This document shows positions 53,632-64,000 of a stretch of DNA of 64,000 bases, in pieces. Every line of letters begins with the position of its first letter. Positions within the stretch are counted from its first letter, which is position 1. The notes beneath the pieces were generated by a model. It did no database searches, was not told the DNA's origin, and saw only the letters and a list, made by a program, of their open reading frames with translations. This stretch comes from Thelephora terrestris (lineage: Eukaryota > Basidiomycota > Agaricomycetes > Thelephorales > Thelephoraceae), in the NCBI GenBank assembly GCA_015956445.1, contig WIUZ02000002.1, positions 1,178,001-1,242,000 on the forward strand. Direction: 5' to 3'. The position numbers and the translations under genes were made by a program.

Positions 53632-54659
53632 ACATTTCCCTCTTCTTCCCCGACCTCCTCCCCTCGTTTCTCTCCGCTGTTTTCGTTCATCCCCACCGTT
53701 TTCCCACTGCAACTTACCACCCCCATTACGTTCGCTCTTTTGGCCACCTCGCCGTCTTTGTTGGCCGTCTGCCTTAATCTCCGCACCATTCATTCGATTG
53801 CGCTCCGCCTCCCAGTGACGCACCAGCGGTCCTTTCTTCTCACTCGAAGAATCGGCACCTTCTTGACTTTTTTGACCCCTTTCCTGGGCTCCTTGCTGCG
53901 ACTCGGTGCGCCTCAACACTTCTTGCCGCTCTGCCACTCTTACGACTTCTCGGACCCCATAACGGTCATCAAACTCCCTCCACTTACCCGCTTCTACAGC
54001 ACATAGTTCGACGATTTTCCTTTTCGTCTTTTGCATATCCGCCAAACTCACATGTGCCCCCCACACGGACAACGCACACTCTTACCTGTATCCGTTGCTT
54101 TATTTATCTTTGCATCTCCAGAATGATGATTTTTGTCTCCCCCACCGCCGCTGCGCCGTCCCTGGTTCTTGGGATAACCCCCTGTTCGCTGATTCATTCC
54201 TTCGTTTATGTGGACTGTTCTGACGCAATGCCTTTTGTGCGTCGTTCTTTCTGCATTCAACTCCCTGCATCGTGCGCTTGGAATCGAGCCGATCTCCTTT
54301 ACCCCCCTACCGAGGCTGTGGATCACATCAAGGGGTTGCGGTGATCACGGTCTAGTTCAATCCCCTCCCTTATGCACCGCATCGGTTGATACCTACCGGC
54401 TGTGACGGCGATGTCTGGACATGAACTTTTTTTCTCTTTTTCTTGACTTGTAGATACACCTTCACCCCCACGCTCCTTGTCCGCTGCCTCCCGTTAAAGT
54501 ATCTTATATTTTACACACACACCGCTGTTGTATAGTACATAGAAGACAAAGTCTGATTTATACCCATCCCTCGCTCCGACCCGCGCATGTAAGGTGAAAG
54601 TGAAGCTCCGATGCATCCTGATCGCATTGACCCTACCGAATCCGACTGTGTGGCGTTTG
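53632..54659. other. Convergent intergenic region
   Basis: 3' flanks of the membrane protein (plus) and ASA1 (minus). No gene recognised; ORFs here are short and lack codon-like composition. Confidence 0.4.
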
Positions 54660-56400
54660 TCAGTGTTTTGGTTTGGAAAAGTCCATGAGCTCCCAGATGG
54701 ATATCCGACCGTCTTTTCCGCCCGCTACGAGCCACCGTCTCCTACCTTCGGTTTCAGAGTTGCTGAATTCCCCATCATCATCGGGATCATCATCGAGATC
54801 GTCGTCATTCACATTGTCACCTTCCCCAACTGGACCTAGCGTCACGCCGGTTTGAGATGCAGAAGCATGAGGCTTGGGTTGTGCGTTGCTGTGCGCGAAA
54901 GTTAGGGCCTGAACTCCGTTCTTGTGGTAATCGAGGGTCCCGAGGGATTTGAATGTCTTGATTGAATAGAGTCGTATCCTGTTTGAAAGTCGTACAAAGG
55001 AGATGGCTATCAGTTCCGCGATTGATGTAAATAATGGAGGCCACCGTCGGTTGTGGCGATGGAAGAAAGGAGAAAGACGTACTTGCCGTCCCACCCACCC
55101 AGGGCGCAGACTTTGTCAGAGCCGTGGATCGCAACGGATGCGTTTCCAGGGTGCTTCGTTCGAGCAATCGTGCAAGACGCTTCAACGTCGCTTGTGGCGT
55201 TCTATACACCTCGGTCATCGAACGTGGTTGCGAGTATATGGTTGATGGCTTACCTTTAGGTCGTAACGCCCAACTAGGTGATCTGCAGATACACTTAGAG
55301 CGATGGTGGAATTTCGTGAAACTGCCATCGCCATCACTGCGCGCAAAACCCATCAATTGAGCTTTCCACTTTGCCTGGAACAGGAACGACCACGCACCAG
55401 ATTCGGCGTGGAACCGTACGTTCCACAATTGTTCCCACCCAATACCCTCGATTGAATGGGATTTCCCGTCCGTGGGTCGAAAGGCCCAACACCCGACACT
55501 GCCCGCTTCGAAGGCCATCAACATCCTCAGTTCTGTTGCGGTGGAGATGGAAGGGTGAGGTGATCGGTGGAGATGGAGCGACATGATGATCCCTGCGGAT
55601 GCCGAGATGAGAAGACTAGCGAAGGCCTGAAGATACCACGACATACCCAATTCTGCTGTCTTAGGAAGTTTATGGTCTGCTGGTTTTCCGGGCTCTGTCG
55701 CGCCTTCGGTAGCGATCTCTTCGTCAAATTCCCCTAGTCCCGGTTTGCCTTTGCCTACAGCTGCGTGAAGACGTTGACAAGACGGGAGGCTCCAAACGTC
55801 TGCCTTTCATTTGTCAATATTAACCCCCTCAGGCCTCTCGGGCACAGTTTGGGTACGCATGACGTACCCAGGATGATTCTACGAGATTAGGTACAGCGAC
55901 GAGAAGTTCATCGTCCCGGCCGGTGTTGTAGTTGTAATTGACCCCCAGCATGGAGAACGGACAGAAGTTCAGAGCGTTGACATCGAGAGAGTACATGAGC
56001 TCTGGAACTGGGATTCCTTGGGGCAAAGCTGCGGAGCCTCCCAACGCCTCTACGTTGAACGTGGCATCCTTGATCTTCTTCCACACGTGCAGTTTGTTAT
56101 CCCTGCCGTGTCTGTTCGAGGAGAATGAGAAGATCAGCCGACGAGCGCCGAGTAGCACCAGGCGACTCACGAAACGATATATCGGTCAACACCTTCCCAT
56201 TCCTTCACTGCGAGAATGGAGCTCTCGTGCGCCTTCCACGAGACGAGCGCTCGTAATGTGCGCATCGCGGTCAAAACGACCAAACCGGCGGTATCTCCAG
56301 AGTAGAGCCTTTCGTTGTCATCTGAGACGTACAGTGAGCTAATTTGATCCTTGTGGCTCCTGAGGATGTGTTTTGGTGAAGGCGGGGGAGGGGCCGGCAT
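54660..56400 (-). CDS. ASA1: ASTRA-associated protein 1, WD-repeat protein
   Basis: The minus-strand ATG at 56400 starts MPAPPPPSPKHILRSHKDQI. Seven exons can be followed: LYVSDDNERLYSGDTAGLVV and LVSWKAHESSILAVKEW (WD repeats 1-2), HGRDNKLHVWKK, VPNLVESSW|VDVWSLPSCQRLHAA, a middle region with ASAGIIMSLHLH, MAMAVSRNSTIALSVSADHL, ARTKHPGNASVAIHGSD..CALGGWDGK|IRLYSIKTFKSLGTLDYHKN, an acidic insert, and LVAGGKDGRISIWEL at the end. The order and the motifs HGRDNKLHVW and GGWDGKIRLYS are those of fungal Asa1, a seven-bladed propeller that associates with the ASTRA chaperone complex (Tra1/Tel2-Tti1-Tti2) acting on PIKK kinases. The frame is intact through all introns that I placed. Confidence 0.88.
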
Positions 56401-56516
56401 TGTCCAAGGCGATCTAAGATGTTAGGAATCAATGACGATGAAAGACGTGAGCACCAGAGTTCTGAGATGGGTGGTGGTTCAGGCTACTTCTATGTTGATT
56501 GAAATAAGAACCCAAC

Positions 56517-56604
56517 GCATTAATGGGGTAGTGGTAACCTGGGTCGTTGCCACCAAGCGGCGCGCAGCGTCGACCCGCCGGGGGTTCGATTCCCTCTTAA
56601 TGCA
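56517..56604 (+). tRNA. tRNA-Gly (anticodon GCC) with 17-base intron
   Basis: The acceptor stem GCATTAA pairs with TTAATGC. The D stem is GGGT/ACCT, the anticodon stem GGTCG/CGACC, and the T arm GGGGG-TTCGATT-CCCTC. The anticodon loop reads TTGCCA, an intron (56553-56569), then T; anticodon GCC is at 56549-56551. A T5 run at 56609 serves as pol III terminator. It lies between ASA1 and the cysteine-rich gene cluster. Confidence 0.9.
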
Positions 56605-57168
56605 TACGTTTTTCTTTTTCATCTCCAGCGATTAAACCTAGGCGACACGGAAAATTATCTTTTCACATTCTACAGCTTAGGCACCGATTATTTGCAAGCA
56701 CAGAATGAGGTGGGTTTGATTCAGCCGAATGACAGATACTACGCGCGCCCTCGGATCGGGATGCGAATGAAGATGTTGGTTTCATCGCAGATCGCTCAAC
56801 GATCCCCGCCACCTCCATACCGCCCGGTTCCTGATCGTCGAGGCCAAATCTCACTGCGGACTAGCCACACGCGACGTGCTCTCGCTATGCGCCAACGCAC
56901 ACTCTTTCCCTCACGCACGTACCTGCGTGGCACCCGTAAGCATCCGGGCAGACTGGCAGCCGACCACAGTTGTTCTCAATTCGCTAGAAGTCCAACGTAA
57001 ACGACCGTACCGATTGACCTTGCCACGCAAGACACCACGGAAGCAAACTTGATCTGCGCAGTTGCTTCTGCCCTTCGGACGGTCGCTTTGCCTTCTCCGG
57101 CTCCAGCAACTCAATTGCACAGAACGGAATGCGGAGCACCGCTGCAGAGGTTGACTTTGCCTAGGCAG

Positions 57169-58465
57169 ATGCCTCGCTTTTCTTCACCAATGCTTTCTTC
57201 ACAGATGTCCTTGTTCCCGACCTTTCTACCTTCTACGACGGGGTTGGCCGCCCAGATGCAGATTGCCCAGTGTTTGTCTGGGTGGGAATGGGTACCTCAT
57301 CTTTTCCCTCTAGAAAATGGATGAGGTTCAAAATTCTAATCTTGTCGTCGCAGAACCGGAACTCTCTTGGCCAAGACCCTTGTGCGATAGCCACGATGCT
57401 AGATGCAAACTGTTATGGTGACGGTAAGCGACCTTGAATGCTCCTTCGTTCCTGAATCACGGTTCTTTCGAGGGGCAATTGCTGACTCTTGTTTGTGCAA
57501 CAGTCAACTACGCATACACAAAGGTTTACCCTGGAGGATCTTACGCTCCTCTCGATGTGGCTCGTACCAGAGGGATGGGCTGCGATTGCAACACAGTGAT
57601 GTATAGGTGAGAACTTCAAACCCCAACTCCTGCGATAGGTATCTCGGTTGTTCACCCACTGGGACCGCTGAGAAAAGTCTGTCCATGGCGTGCTCGAGTT
57701 GTCAAGGGGGAAATGTCTACCCGTAGGACCATTTCCGGCACAACGAAATATATTGGCCTCTGACGCTTTACGGATCTACCCAGGTGGGATGCATGGGCAA
57801 AAGGATGCAATGCAACCTCAATCTCGGTGTGAGTCCCTCCACTACCTCTCCTCCACTGATGTTTTCGCCGTATTCTTAATCACTCATCGAAAGGTATCCA
57901 AGTGGTATCCCACGAGGAACTGCCGTACCGCATTGGGCGTTTTATAATGTCACTGTACGTGATGTGAGCGCATGCGATTGATTGGGTGTTGATGGGCAGT
58001 CAAGCTGTTGAGTTATGGTCGATTCAACGACAGCGTCGCTCGAAACATCGGAAGTGAGTACGGTCGAGAGGTCGGGGCGATTCAGGCCTCTGACGGCCAC
58101 GGATTTCGCAGGGGATCCTGAAACGAATCCATCGGGTACGGTCCTAGCATCGACTGATACCAATGGAACCGTGGACGTTTTCGGTGGTCAGTCCCGTATC
58201 CCGTATTCAATTTGTCGTTCGGTTGGTCTGAAGTTTGGCGGTCGCAGCTGTGGTCGCAGGGGTCCTTGTGCTCCTCATCATTCTGGTCGTCGTATTCGTG
58301 GCCTTTCGGCGGTGGCGCAGGAAAAAAGACAATGCGTTACGAGGACAACGGAAACACCCGAGAGGATATGGGGCTCAGTGGAAATTTGTGAATCTCCCCC
58401 CAACGCGCCCTTCGAGCATCTCCGGTAGTGGGACGACATCACAGTCTTGTGCGGCCAAGCTCTGA
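57169..58465 (+). CDS. Cysteine-rich single-pass membrane protein, tandem paralogue 1
   Basis: About eight exons. MPRFSSPMLSS..GLAAQ is a weak signal peptide. Family blocks follow in order: CLSGWEW|NRNSLGQDPCAIATML, YAPLDVA.., CDCNTVMY, SMACSSCQGGNVY, WDAWAKGCNAT, YPSGIPRGTAVPHWAFYNVT, a Thr/Ser linker with N-glycosylation sites, a membrane segment VVAGVLVLLIILVVVFVAF, a basic RRWRRKKD stop, and a short tail GYGAQWKFVNLPP. Splice sites fall at the same places as in the paralogues. The ectodomain with paired Cys should be extracellular and disulfide-bonded; the role is unknown, perhaps cell-surface sensing. Intact as read. Confidence 0.78.
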
Positions 58466-59746
58466 TCCGTGAATTTCCGGCGCATGGCGCACATGCGGGT
58501 CGAAGGTACGTTTGATTTCAAGCTTTTGTGGAACTGTCGGCTGGATCTTCGAGACAGACAGATCGAGCGGGTGGGTGTTCGGGTCGCGAATTGTGCTGCT
58601 GTCAACGAGCGGGTTGATCCGTTCGTTCGCGAAGAAAAGACACAACTTGTTCCTGGAGAACAGGGAGAACAGTAGAAAGGTCTCGAGAGTCGATTGCATC
58701 CTAATTTGTAGTTGTGTGTACCACTCCCACTTAGCGGAGACGGATCAAAGCTAGAACTAGAGGATATGCGAATAATACTACGCTTCTTATTGGAACCACG
58801 CGCGTCTGCCTCTTGGGACCTGGTCAAGCTTGCGGGAGAACACACGGCAATTGCACCCAAGGTTTCTGTAGATCAAACGCACAAGCGTCCGTTTTTAGTT
58901 TTTATGGGGGGCACACTCAATTATGCCCTATGTCTCGTACGTGTGCTGTTGTTGAACATCCTCCTGCGGCCGCCCTATGTTGCTGTGTGCACCTTGCCGT
59001 TCGCGGCTACTGTATTGTGTGGCGGGCCTAGCCTACAGATCGGTGTGGTAGGAATCGTTTGCACGCCTACCCCGACCTGCCTCGCACTTTCGAGAATCTT
59101 TCGGCAGCTTCTGATATCCCAGAATCGATATTCATGTTTATGTTGATGTGGGAATCGCGGATCACGAATCATATAAAGTGCCGAGAAATGCACATACCGA
59201 TCGATCCCAGCAGTACTAGGGCATCAGCGGGAGGGGCCTTCACTGGTACTGCCAAGTAGTTCGCACCTCCACATGCCACCGGGATTCCGATTGAGGTTGG
59301 ATCTCACCAACGTGACGTGCACTCACTATTTTCCTTACCCCTGGCGGACCCCCTAATTGGGCACATTCTACGCCAATGACTGTTGGCGCCGCAAGGAATT
59401 TGGTGATGGATGAAGGCGTTTGATGAATGTGCATCACCTCGTGAGTAGCATGTATAAAAGGCACAAGCAAACTGACCAACGAGTAAGCGTGCCTTCCAAC
59501 GAACACCATTTTTTCTCGTGATCGCGAAAATGTCAATGCAAGCCACCATCTCGGACCGATACAGATGCTATTGAAAACCCTGATGCTCACGGGGGCATTT
59601 AGTCTCTCCGCGTTTCCAACAGATCCTTCCCTAGCGGCAATGACAGGTATTACGTGCGAGGCGACTGTGATTGCAGGTTCAGTCTTGGCAAATTCCTCGT
59701 TGTCCGCTACTCCTTCTCCTGCCCTCGACCCTTCCCCGTTTCCTCC
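58466..59746. other. Spacer between tandem paralogues
   Basis: No gene recognised. TATAAAA at 59453-59459 lies 288 bases before the next ATG; it may serve paralogue 2 with a long leader, or an upstream exon was missed (an ATG at 59565 opens MLLKTLMLTGAFSLSAF, which looks signal-like). Confidence 0.4.
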
Positions 59747-61128
59747 ATGCATTCGAGGACTTTGTTGGCTCGACTTTCGGCCGTTCTGGGTTTTGTTATG
59801 GGAGTGATGGCACAAGATGGGCCACCACAGTGCTTGCCTGGGTGGGAGTGGGTGCGTCATCTCAACGAGGGGGCAGATGCCCTTTGTCGGGTTGTCGGCG
59901 GGAAGAACTGAGAGCTCGTGGTGTCCTACCACCTTCCCGTTGCAGAATCAAAACTCTCTTGGCCAAGATCCCTGCACGATAGCCATGATGCTTGACTCTC
60001 ATTGTCGTGGTGATGGCGAGTGATCCCGATTGCCCCTTCGCTCTTCGAGGCCGATTACTCATCCTGGTTCGCGATCAGTCAGCTACCCGTACCCAAAGCT
60101 TAATCAAAGCGAATGGTATCTCCCTCCAAACAGGAGCAACATCGAAGACATGACCTGCGATTGCGACACTGTGATGTACAGGTAGGAAATTCGGACTTTC
60201 TTCGTGATGGCTACCTCGGTTTGTTTACTCATTGGACGCGTTCACACAACAGTCTGAACATGGCGTGCTCTACTTGCCAGGGTGGAATAAGTTACGGGTG
60301 GGGCGCATGGGACCAGGGCTGTGGCGCAGTGTTGATTTCGCAGTGAGTCCTTCCCCCTACGTTCCCTTTATCTGTGTGTCAAAGGCCTGCTGAATAAGCT
60401 ATGGAAAGGTATTCAGGGGATATCCCACAGGGGACCGCGATACCACATTGGGCGTTCTATAATGTTACGGTTCGTGGGCTTGGCAAATTCAAATGATTGG
60501 ATGTTGATGTCCGGTCAAGTTGTTGAGTAAACAGCAGTTTGATAACTTCAACGCCCAAGCCGTCGGGAGTGAGTATGGTCTGAAAGTCGAACCCACTCAA
60601 GCTTCTGACTGTTATCAAATCCCGCAGGGGACCCCGAGGCGAAGCCGACGCCACCGAATGTCACAGGTGCAGATCGTGGCGATGGTTCGAATAAGACTGC
60701 TCCTATCATCGGTGGTGGGTGCCTAGTCCTGATTTGTTTCTGTTGCTCTGTTGGTTTGAAACTCAGTGACTGTAGGCGTGGTCGGCGGAGTCGCGCTCAT
60801 CATCGCGGTCGCCGCCGTATTCTTCGGCTTTCGATGGTGGCAAAAGAACAAAGAAAAGAAGCTCCAAGAGCGGTGGGACTATCCAGGGGGATACGATGCT
60901 CGCTGGAAGACGCCACCCCATTCACCAGCTTCGGCAACGTACAGCCAAAGCTTCTCCACCGGACCAACTCTCGTTTCGAACCTTCCTTTCCAGCCATATG
61001 TAAGATTCTCCCCGCATTTTCCGGCTGGCGAGGATGACAGGCTGAGTGTTAGTGATCTCCAGACCCAACCTTCGGACCGGGCAATTACTTATGTCACACC
61101 CATCTCGGGCAGCGATGTTGGACGTTAA
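59747..61128 (+). CDS. Cysteine-rich single-pass membrane protein, tandem paralogue 2
   Basis: Signal peptide MHSRTLLARLSAVLGFVMGVMAQ, then CLPGWEW|NQNSLGQDPCTIAMML, EWYLPPNRSN.., CDCDTVMY, NMACSTCQGGISYGWGAWDQGC, YSGDIPQGTAIPHWAFYNVT, a linker with NVT and NKT sites, a membrane segment VVGGVALIIAVAAVFFGF, WWQKNKEKK, and a cytoplasmic tail of about 90 residues ending SGSDVGR. Two splice peculiarities: the intron that splits ..CQGG from W..W in the paralogues is absent here, and the intron after CRGDG begins GCGAGT, a GC donor. Otherwise intact. Same unknown surface role as its neighbours. Confidence 0.8.
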
Positions 61129-61789
61129 CCCACTCCCTTCCGACGAATATCCTTTGGGCCACGAGATTTTTTATGATCATGCATAAGAACCTGTATTTGA
61201 CGATGATATGATCCGTGACGTTTGGCCGGCCCATTTATGCTTATGTGCGTACAATTTTCTGATAATGGGATAGACCTACCCCGCCTCGCTGTCATACTTC
61301 TAACCCCCCCGTTCATAGTTTTTCCTCGGCCGATCAGACGGGGTCTGTCGTTTGCTTATCTGATTTGTTAACGTGGATTGCCCGCGAAACCGCCGCTCGG
61401 GGGAATCTACGCCACGGTAAGGAAGATACCTACTATTATCTGTAAACCTTCAAGCTCCTCTTCAATTTTTCTGTGGATTTGACACATCTTGGGAAGGCCG
61501 GTCGCAATGGTCTTCCCGGCTTATTTACGGTAGTAGACACTCCGCTATGTTCCCAGAGGTTCAACATAAACACTCCATTGGCTAGCTTGACACGAGACGC
61601 TACTGATGCAATCCTACGAGGTATAGCTCAGTCAGTCGTTTCCGGATTTCCAGTGGATCCTCTGCTTTGGCTCGCCTCAGTGGCCCCCGTGGAAGAGAAC
61701 GGATTGCCTCCCCAGGAGGTAGAGTCTGTCTGTCCGGATGAACCTTTAAACCTTTTAGCTGTCCTTGCCTGAGGCCTGTGCTCGACTTT
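61129..61789. other. Spacer between paralogue 2 and its pseudogene
   Basis: No gene recognised. An ORF of 99 codons at 61473-61772 lacks any family block. Confidence 0.4.
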
Positions 61790-62170
61790 CGCCCACTCTG
61801 AGACCTTTGGCGGGGTGAACTCAGCGCTTGCCCAGGTGGGTGTGGGTTTGTCAGCCTTTCCTTCGGGGAACCAAAATTCTCTTGACCAAGGTGCGTGCGT
61901 GGTAGGGGCAATACTTGGTGCAAGTTTTCATGGTGACTGTGGGTGAGCTCGATTATACCCGTGATTTTGGAGGGTCGATGGGTAACAGAAAAGAAGCCCC
62001 AAGGCTGATCGAACTGCTAAGAAGGATACGATAGTCAATGGAAAACGCTGCCTCGCAGTCCAGTTTTAGGCACGCACGAATCGAGCTTCACTGGACCAAC
62101 GATATTTACGAGCCTTTTGTGCGAGGCTTTCGTCCAACTTCTGAAGACAAGAGGCTGAATTTCAGCGGTT
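61790..62170 (+). pseudogene. Cysteine-rich membrane protein, broken tandem copy
   Basis: aaccaaaattctcttgacca at 61870 matches the NQNSLGQ exon of paralogue 2, running to gcaagttttcatggtgactg. After about 90 bases, ggatacgatagtcaatggaa (62025) matches the GYDARWKT tail exon and continues to the family C-terminus, with ccagttttaggcac..ttcactggaccaac echoing SPAS..FSTGPT. The middle (all other Cys blocks and the membrane segment) is missing, so a deletion has joined exon 2 to the last exon. Confidence 0.7.
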
Positions 62171-62289
62171 TACATGTCCCACCTCCTTAGTCCTTCGGAT
62201 CCGGCGGTTAGTCAAGTCGCGCAGACTCCCTTCCGGTGGAGACTCTTTGGGACAATCGAGCATAACAGCTTGCAGTTTGTGATCCGAGG

Positions 62290-62640
62290 AGTTCATTTGT
62301 CTCCATGTATGTACGACATTCCGTTGATGAGGTCGTGATTGAAACCGTCGGCGGCCGTTCCGCGAGCGCCCAGTCGCTCTCCGCCTGTGGCGGACGCCGG
62401 ACACGACCAGAAAGTTGTGATCCGATAATGTCCGGCGTTCGACAAACACGTTTTGTACGAAGTGGCCTTCTTTTTCAACGGATTGGCGGGCGATCCGAGA
62501 TGAATGGCAAGCATTTAGATGGTGGACGCTCAGGGTGTGTGCTCTTCCCCAGTCAAGCCGATGGTTTTCGAAAGGCTCCAAAGGAGTCAGGGATCGGAAA
62601 ATTGGACGAGACCCTTCGGAAGATGGGAGATGGTGGATGG
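62290..62640 (-). pseudogene. Possible kinase-derived fragment
   Basis: On the minus strand, in different frames, FVERRTLSDHNFLVVSGV resembles WKHLSHPNILPLLGVS of the TKL kinase, and further along LINGMSYIHGDK resembles MSAMTYLHDLKVVHGDLK. Spacing is about right for a kinase N-lobe to catalytic loop, but everything else is lost. Weak; it may be chance. Confidence 0.3.
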
Positions 62641-63303
62641 TCTACAACCCACTCGAAGTTTGGATTGAGCCACAGTACGAAAACATTGCGCCATTTGAAT
62701 AAAACGCGGAACGAACGTCCATATCACACAGGAAAGTTCGCCAGATACGCGGAACTGTTTCAGCAGAGCCGCTTGTGTTGGTGCGCGCGAGAAGTTCTGA
62801 GTTCGAGAACGGAGGGTCGAGCTCGAGTCCAGCCTGAAAGGCGAGAAGGAATCTGTGGGTGTCTGGGTGGCGTCTGGTAGGATTTGGGCTTCCGTTCAAA
62901 GTCCGTCGGGATTGTTTAAGTTTAGCTATGTTAAGCCTGTTCTCACGCGTTGATAAGGCGACTCAAGGCGGCGTTACTCTTTGTACTTGTGGTCTCACTG
63001 AATATTCAGGTAGCTTGGCCTTACAATCAACAGTCTAGTCTCTGGATAACCGGTCAAGGCCACTGCAGCCAAGTACCCCTGTGAATGCTGAACACGGACG
63101 ATGGTTTTTAATAGGCAGAAGAGATCAAAGATAACATAAGCACCGCCGACGCTCCGCCTATAAACGTGTGAACATTCCTGTCATTTTCCATCAGATCGTT
63201 ACGAATTGGGAAAAGGGCTGATTTTTGTGAAGCGGTTGGCTTTTGACCGCCCTGTTCCTTGTCCTTCTCCCTCCTTCACTCGTTCCCCTGATCGTTGCGA
63301 CTC
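62641..63303. other. Promoter region of paralogue 3
   Basis: No gene recognised. A TATAAA box at 63159-63164 lies 140 bases before the ATG at 63304, after which the sequence is C/T-rich. Confidence 0.5.
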
Positions 63304-64000
63304 ATGCTCCTCTCAAAGGTCCTCCCTCTCGTGGCCGTCTTCGCTTCCGGAGCATGGGCTCAGTTCGACATGGCTCAGTGTGCCTCTGGTTTTGACTGGG
63401 TAGGCGCTGCCCTTCCTTTAACGTATATGCAACGGCTAGACGTTCTGACGATTTTTCGTGGGCTGTAGAACAAAAACTCCTTGGGTCAGGATCCATGCAC
63501 CGTCGGTTCTACGTTGGACGCTTCCTGCCGTGGTCTCGGTGAGTTCACCCGCATTTTGTATAGCCGTCGCGCCGTTGACGAATGCGCTTGTATGTTTCCA
63601 GCGCAGTACACCTATCCGCCTCTCAATGCCTCCCAGTATTATCTTCCTCCTCAGACGAATCATACTGGTGACTTGACGTGCGACTGTAACACCGTGATGT
63701 ACAGGTACGGCTTTTGATCTCTTGAACGCGGTCCTGCGCTAATTTCCATGGGCGTTTAGTCTTTACATGGCCTGTGCTTCGTGCCAGGGTGGTACGATCT
63801 ACTCGTAAGACCTCGTTTTGCTACGACCGCCCAAGGGTTGCTAACCACTTTCACTCAGATGGACCCAATGGACACAGCAGTGTACAAGTGGAGTTTACAT
63901 CTCTTCGTGAGTATCTACTTTCCATCGCGGTTGTCTGCCATTGCTGAGGTCACTTGTTTAGGTACCCAGTTGATATCGCCCAAGGAACTGCCGTCCCGTA
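63304..64000 (+). CDS. Cysteine-rich single-pass membrane protein, tandem paralogue 3 (3' cut by window edge)
   Basis: A clear signal peptide MLLSKVLPLVAVFASGAWAQ is followed by CASGFDW|NKNSLGQDPCTVGSTL, YTYPPLNASQYYLPPQ, CDCNTVMY|SLYMACASCQGGTIYS|WTQWTQQCTSGVYIS|YPVDIAQGTAVP at the edge. Six exons are present; all introns are canonical GT..AG and include the W..W intron that paralogue 2 lacks. The best preserved of the cluster. The membrane segment and tail lie beyond the window. Confidence 0.85.

Noticed and set aside
59240-59932. 230-codon minus-strand ORF over the start of paralogue 2
   Set aside because: It overlaps the signal-peptide exon and promoter of a gene with clear family support on the plus strand; no recognised motif.
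62305-62880. 191-codon plus-strand ORF
   Set aside because: No domain, start context or paralogue; the region looks like decayed DNA, with a weak kinase-like trace on the other strand.

Overview
The window looks like part of an Agaricomycete (mushroom-type basidiomycete) nuclear genome. Genes are cut by many introns of about 47-110 bases with GT..AG borders, there is a TKL-type kinase of the kind expanded in mushrooms, a cluster of cysteine-rich single-pass membrane proteins, a fungal-specific transcription factor, an intron-containing tRNA-Gly, and dense nested transposons. Exon borders were read by eye from frame, splice motifs and remembered family conservation. No alignment, coverage or database search was run.

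Layout. 1-13 kb is genic: a partial transcription factor, a C2/Fic1-like protein, a decayed cysteine-rich membrane protein, a coiled-coil AT-hook protein and a TKL kinase, followed by broken copies of a cystathionine beta-synthase gene and of the coiled-coil gene. 13.5-42 kb is a repeat island: hairpin repeats, a large palindromic minisatellite with telomere-like CCTAA/TTAGG arrays, three copies of a 2.3-kb TG..CA element with two divergent ORFs, two inverted copies of a 2.4-kb TG..CA element with a four-exon coiled-coil gene, a foldback DNA element, and a 7.6-kb PIF/Harbinger transposon (34474-42090) that itself hosts other insertions. 42.1-45.3 kb is a giant inverted repeat whose two 1.1-kb arms each carry the same small secreted cysteine-containing protein gene. 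45.7-64 kb is genic again: a kinase pseudogene, an intact cystathionine beta-synthase, a small basic protein, a Rossmann-fold protein, a membrane-anchored protein, ASA1, tRNA-Gly, and a tandem family of cysteine-rich membrane proteins that runs off the right edge.

Two themes stand out. First, the TG..CA elements have 5-bp target-site duplications and LTR-style ends, yet contain spliced or divergent protein genes and no visible gag-pol interior. They are the best candidate here for an undescribed system. Second, the kinase-CBS gene pair occurs twice in the same order and strand, with the kinase whole at one locus and the CBS whole at the other, which looks like reciprocal loss after a segmental duplication.
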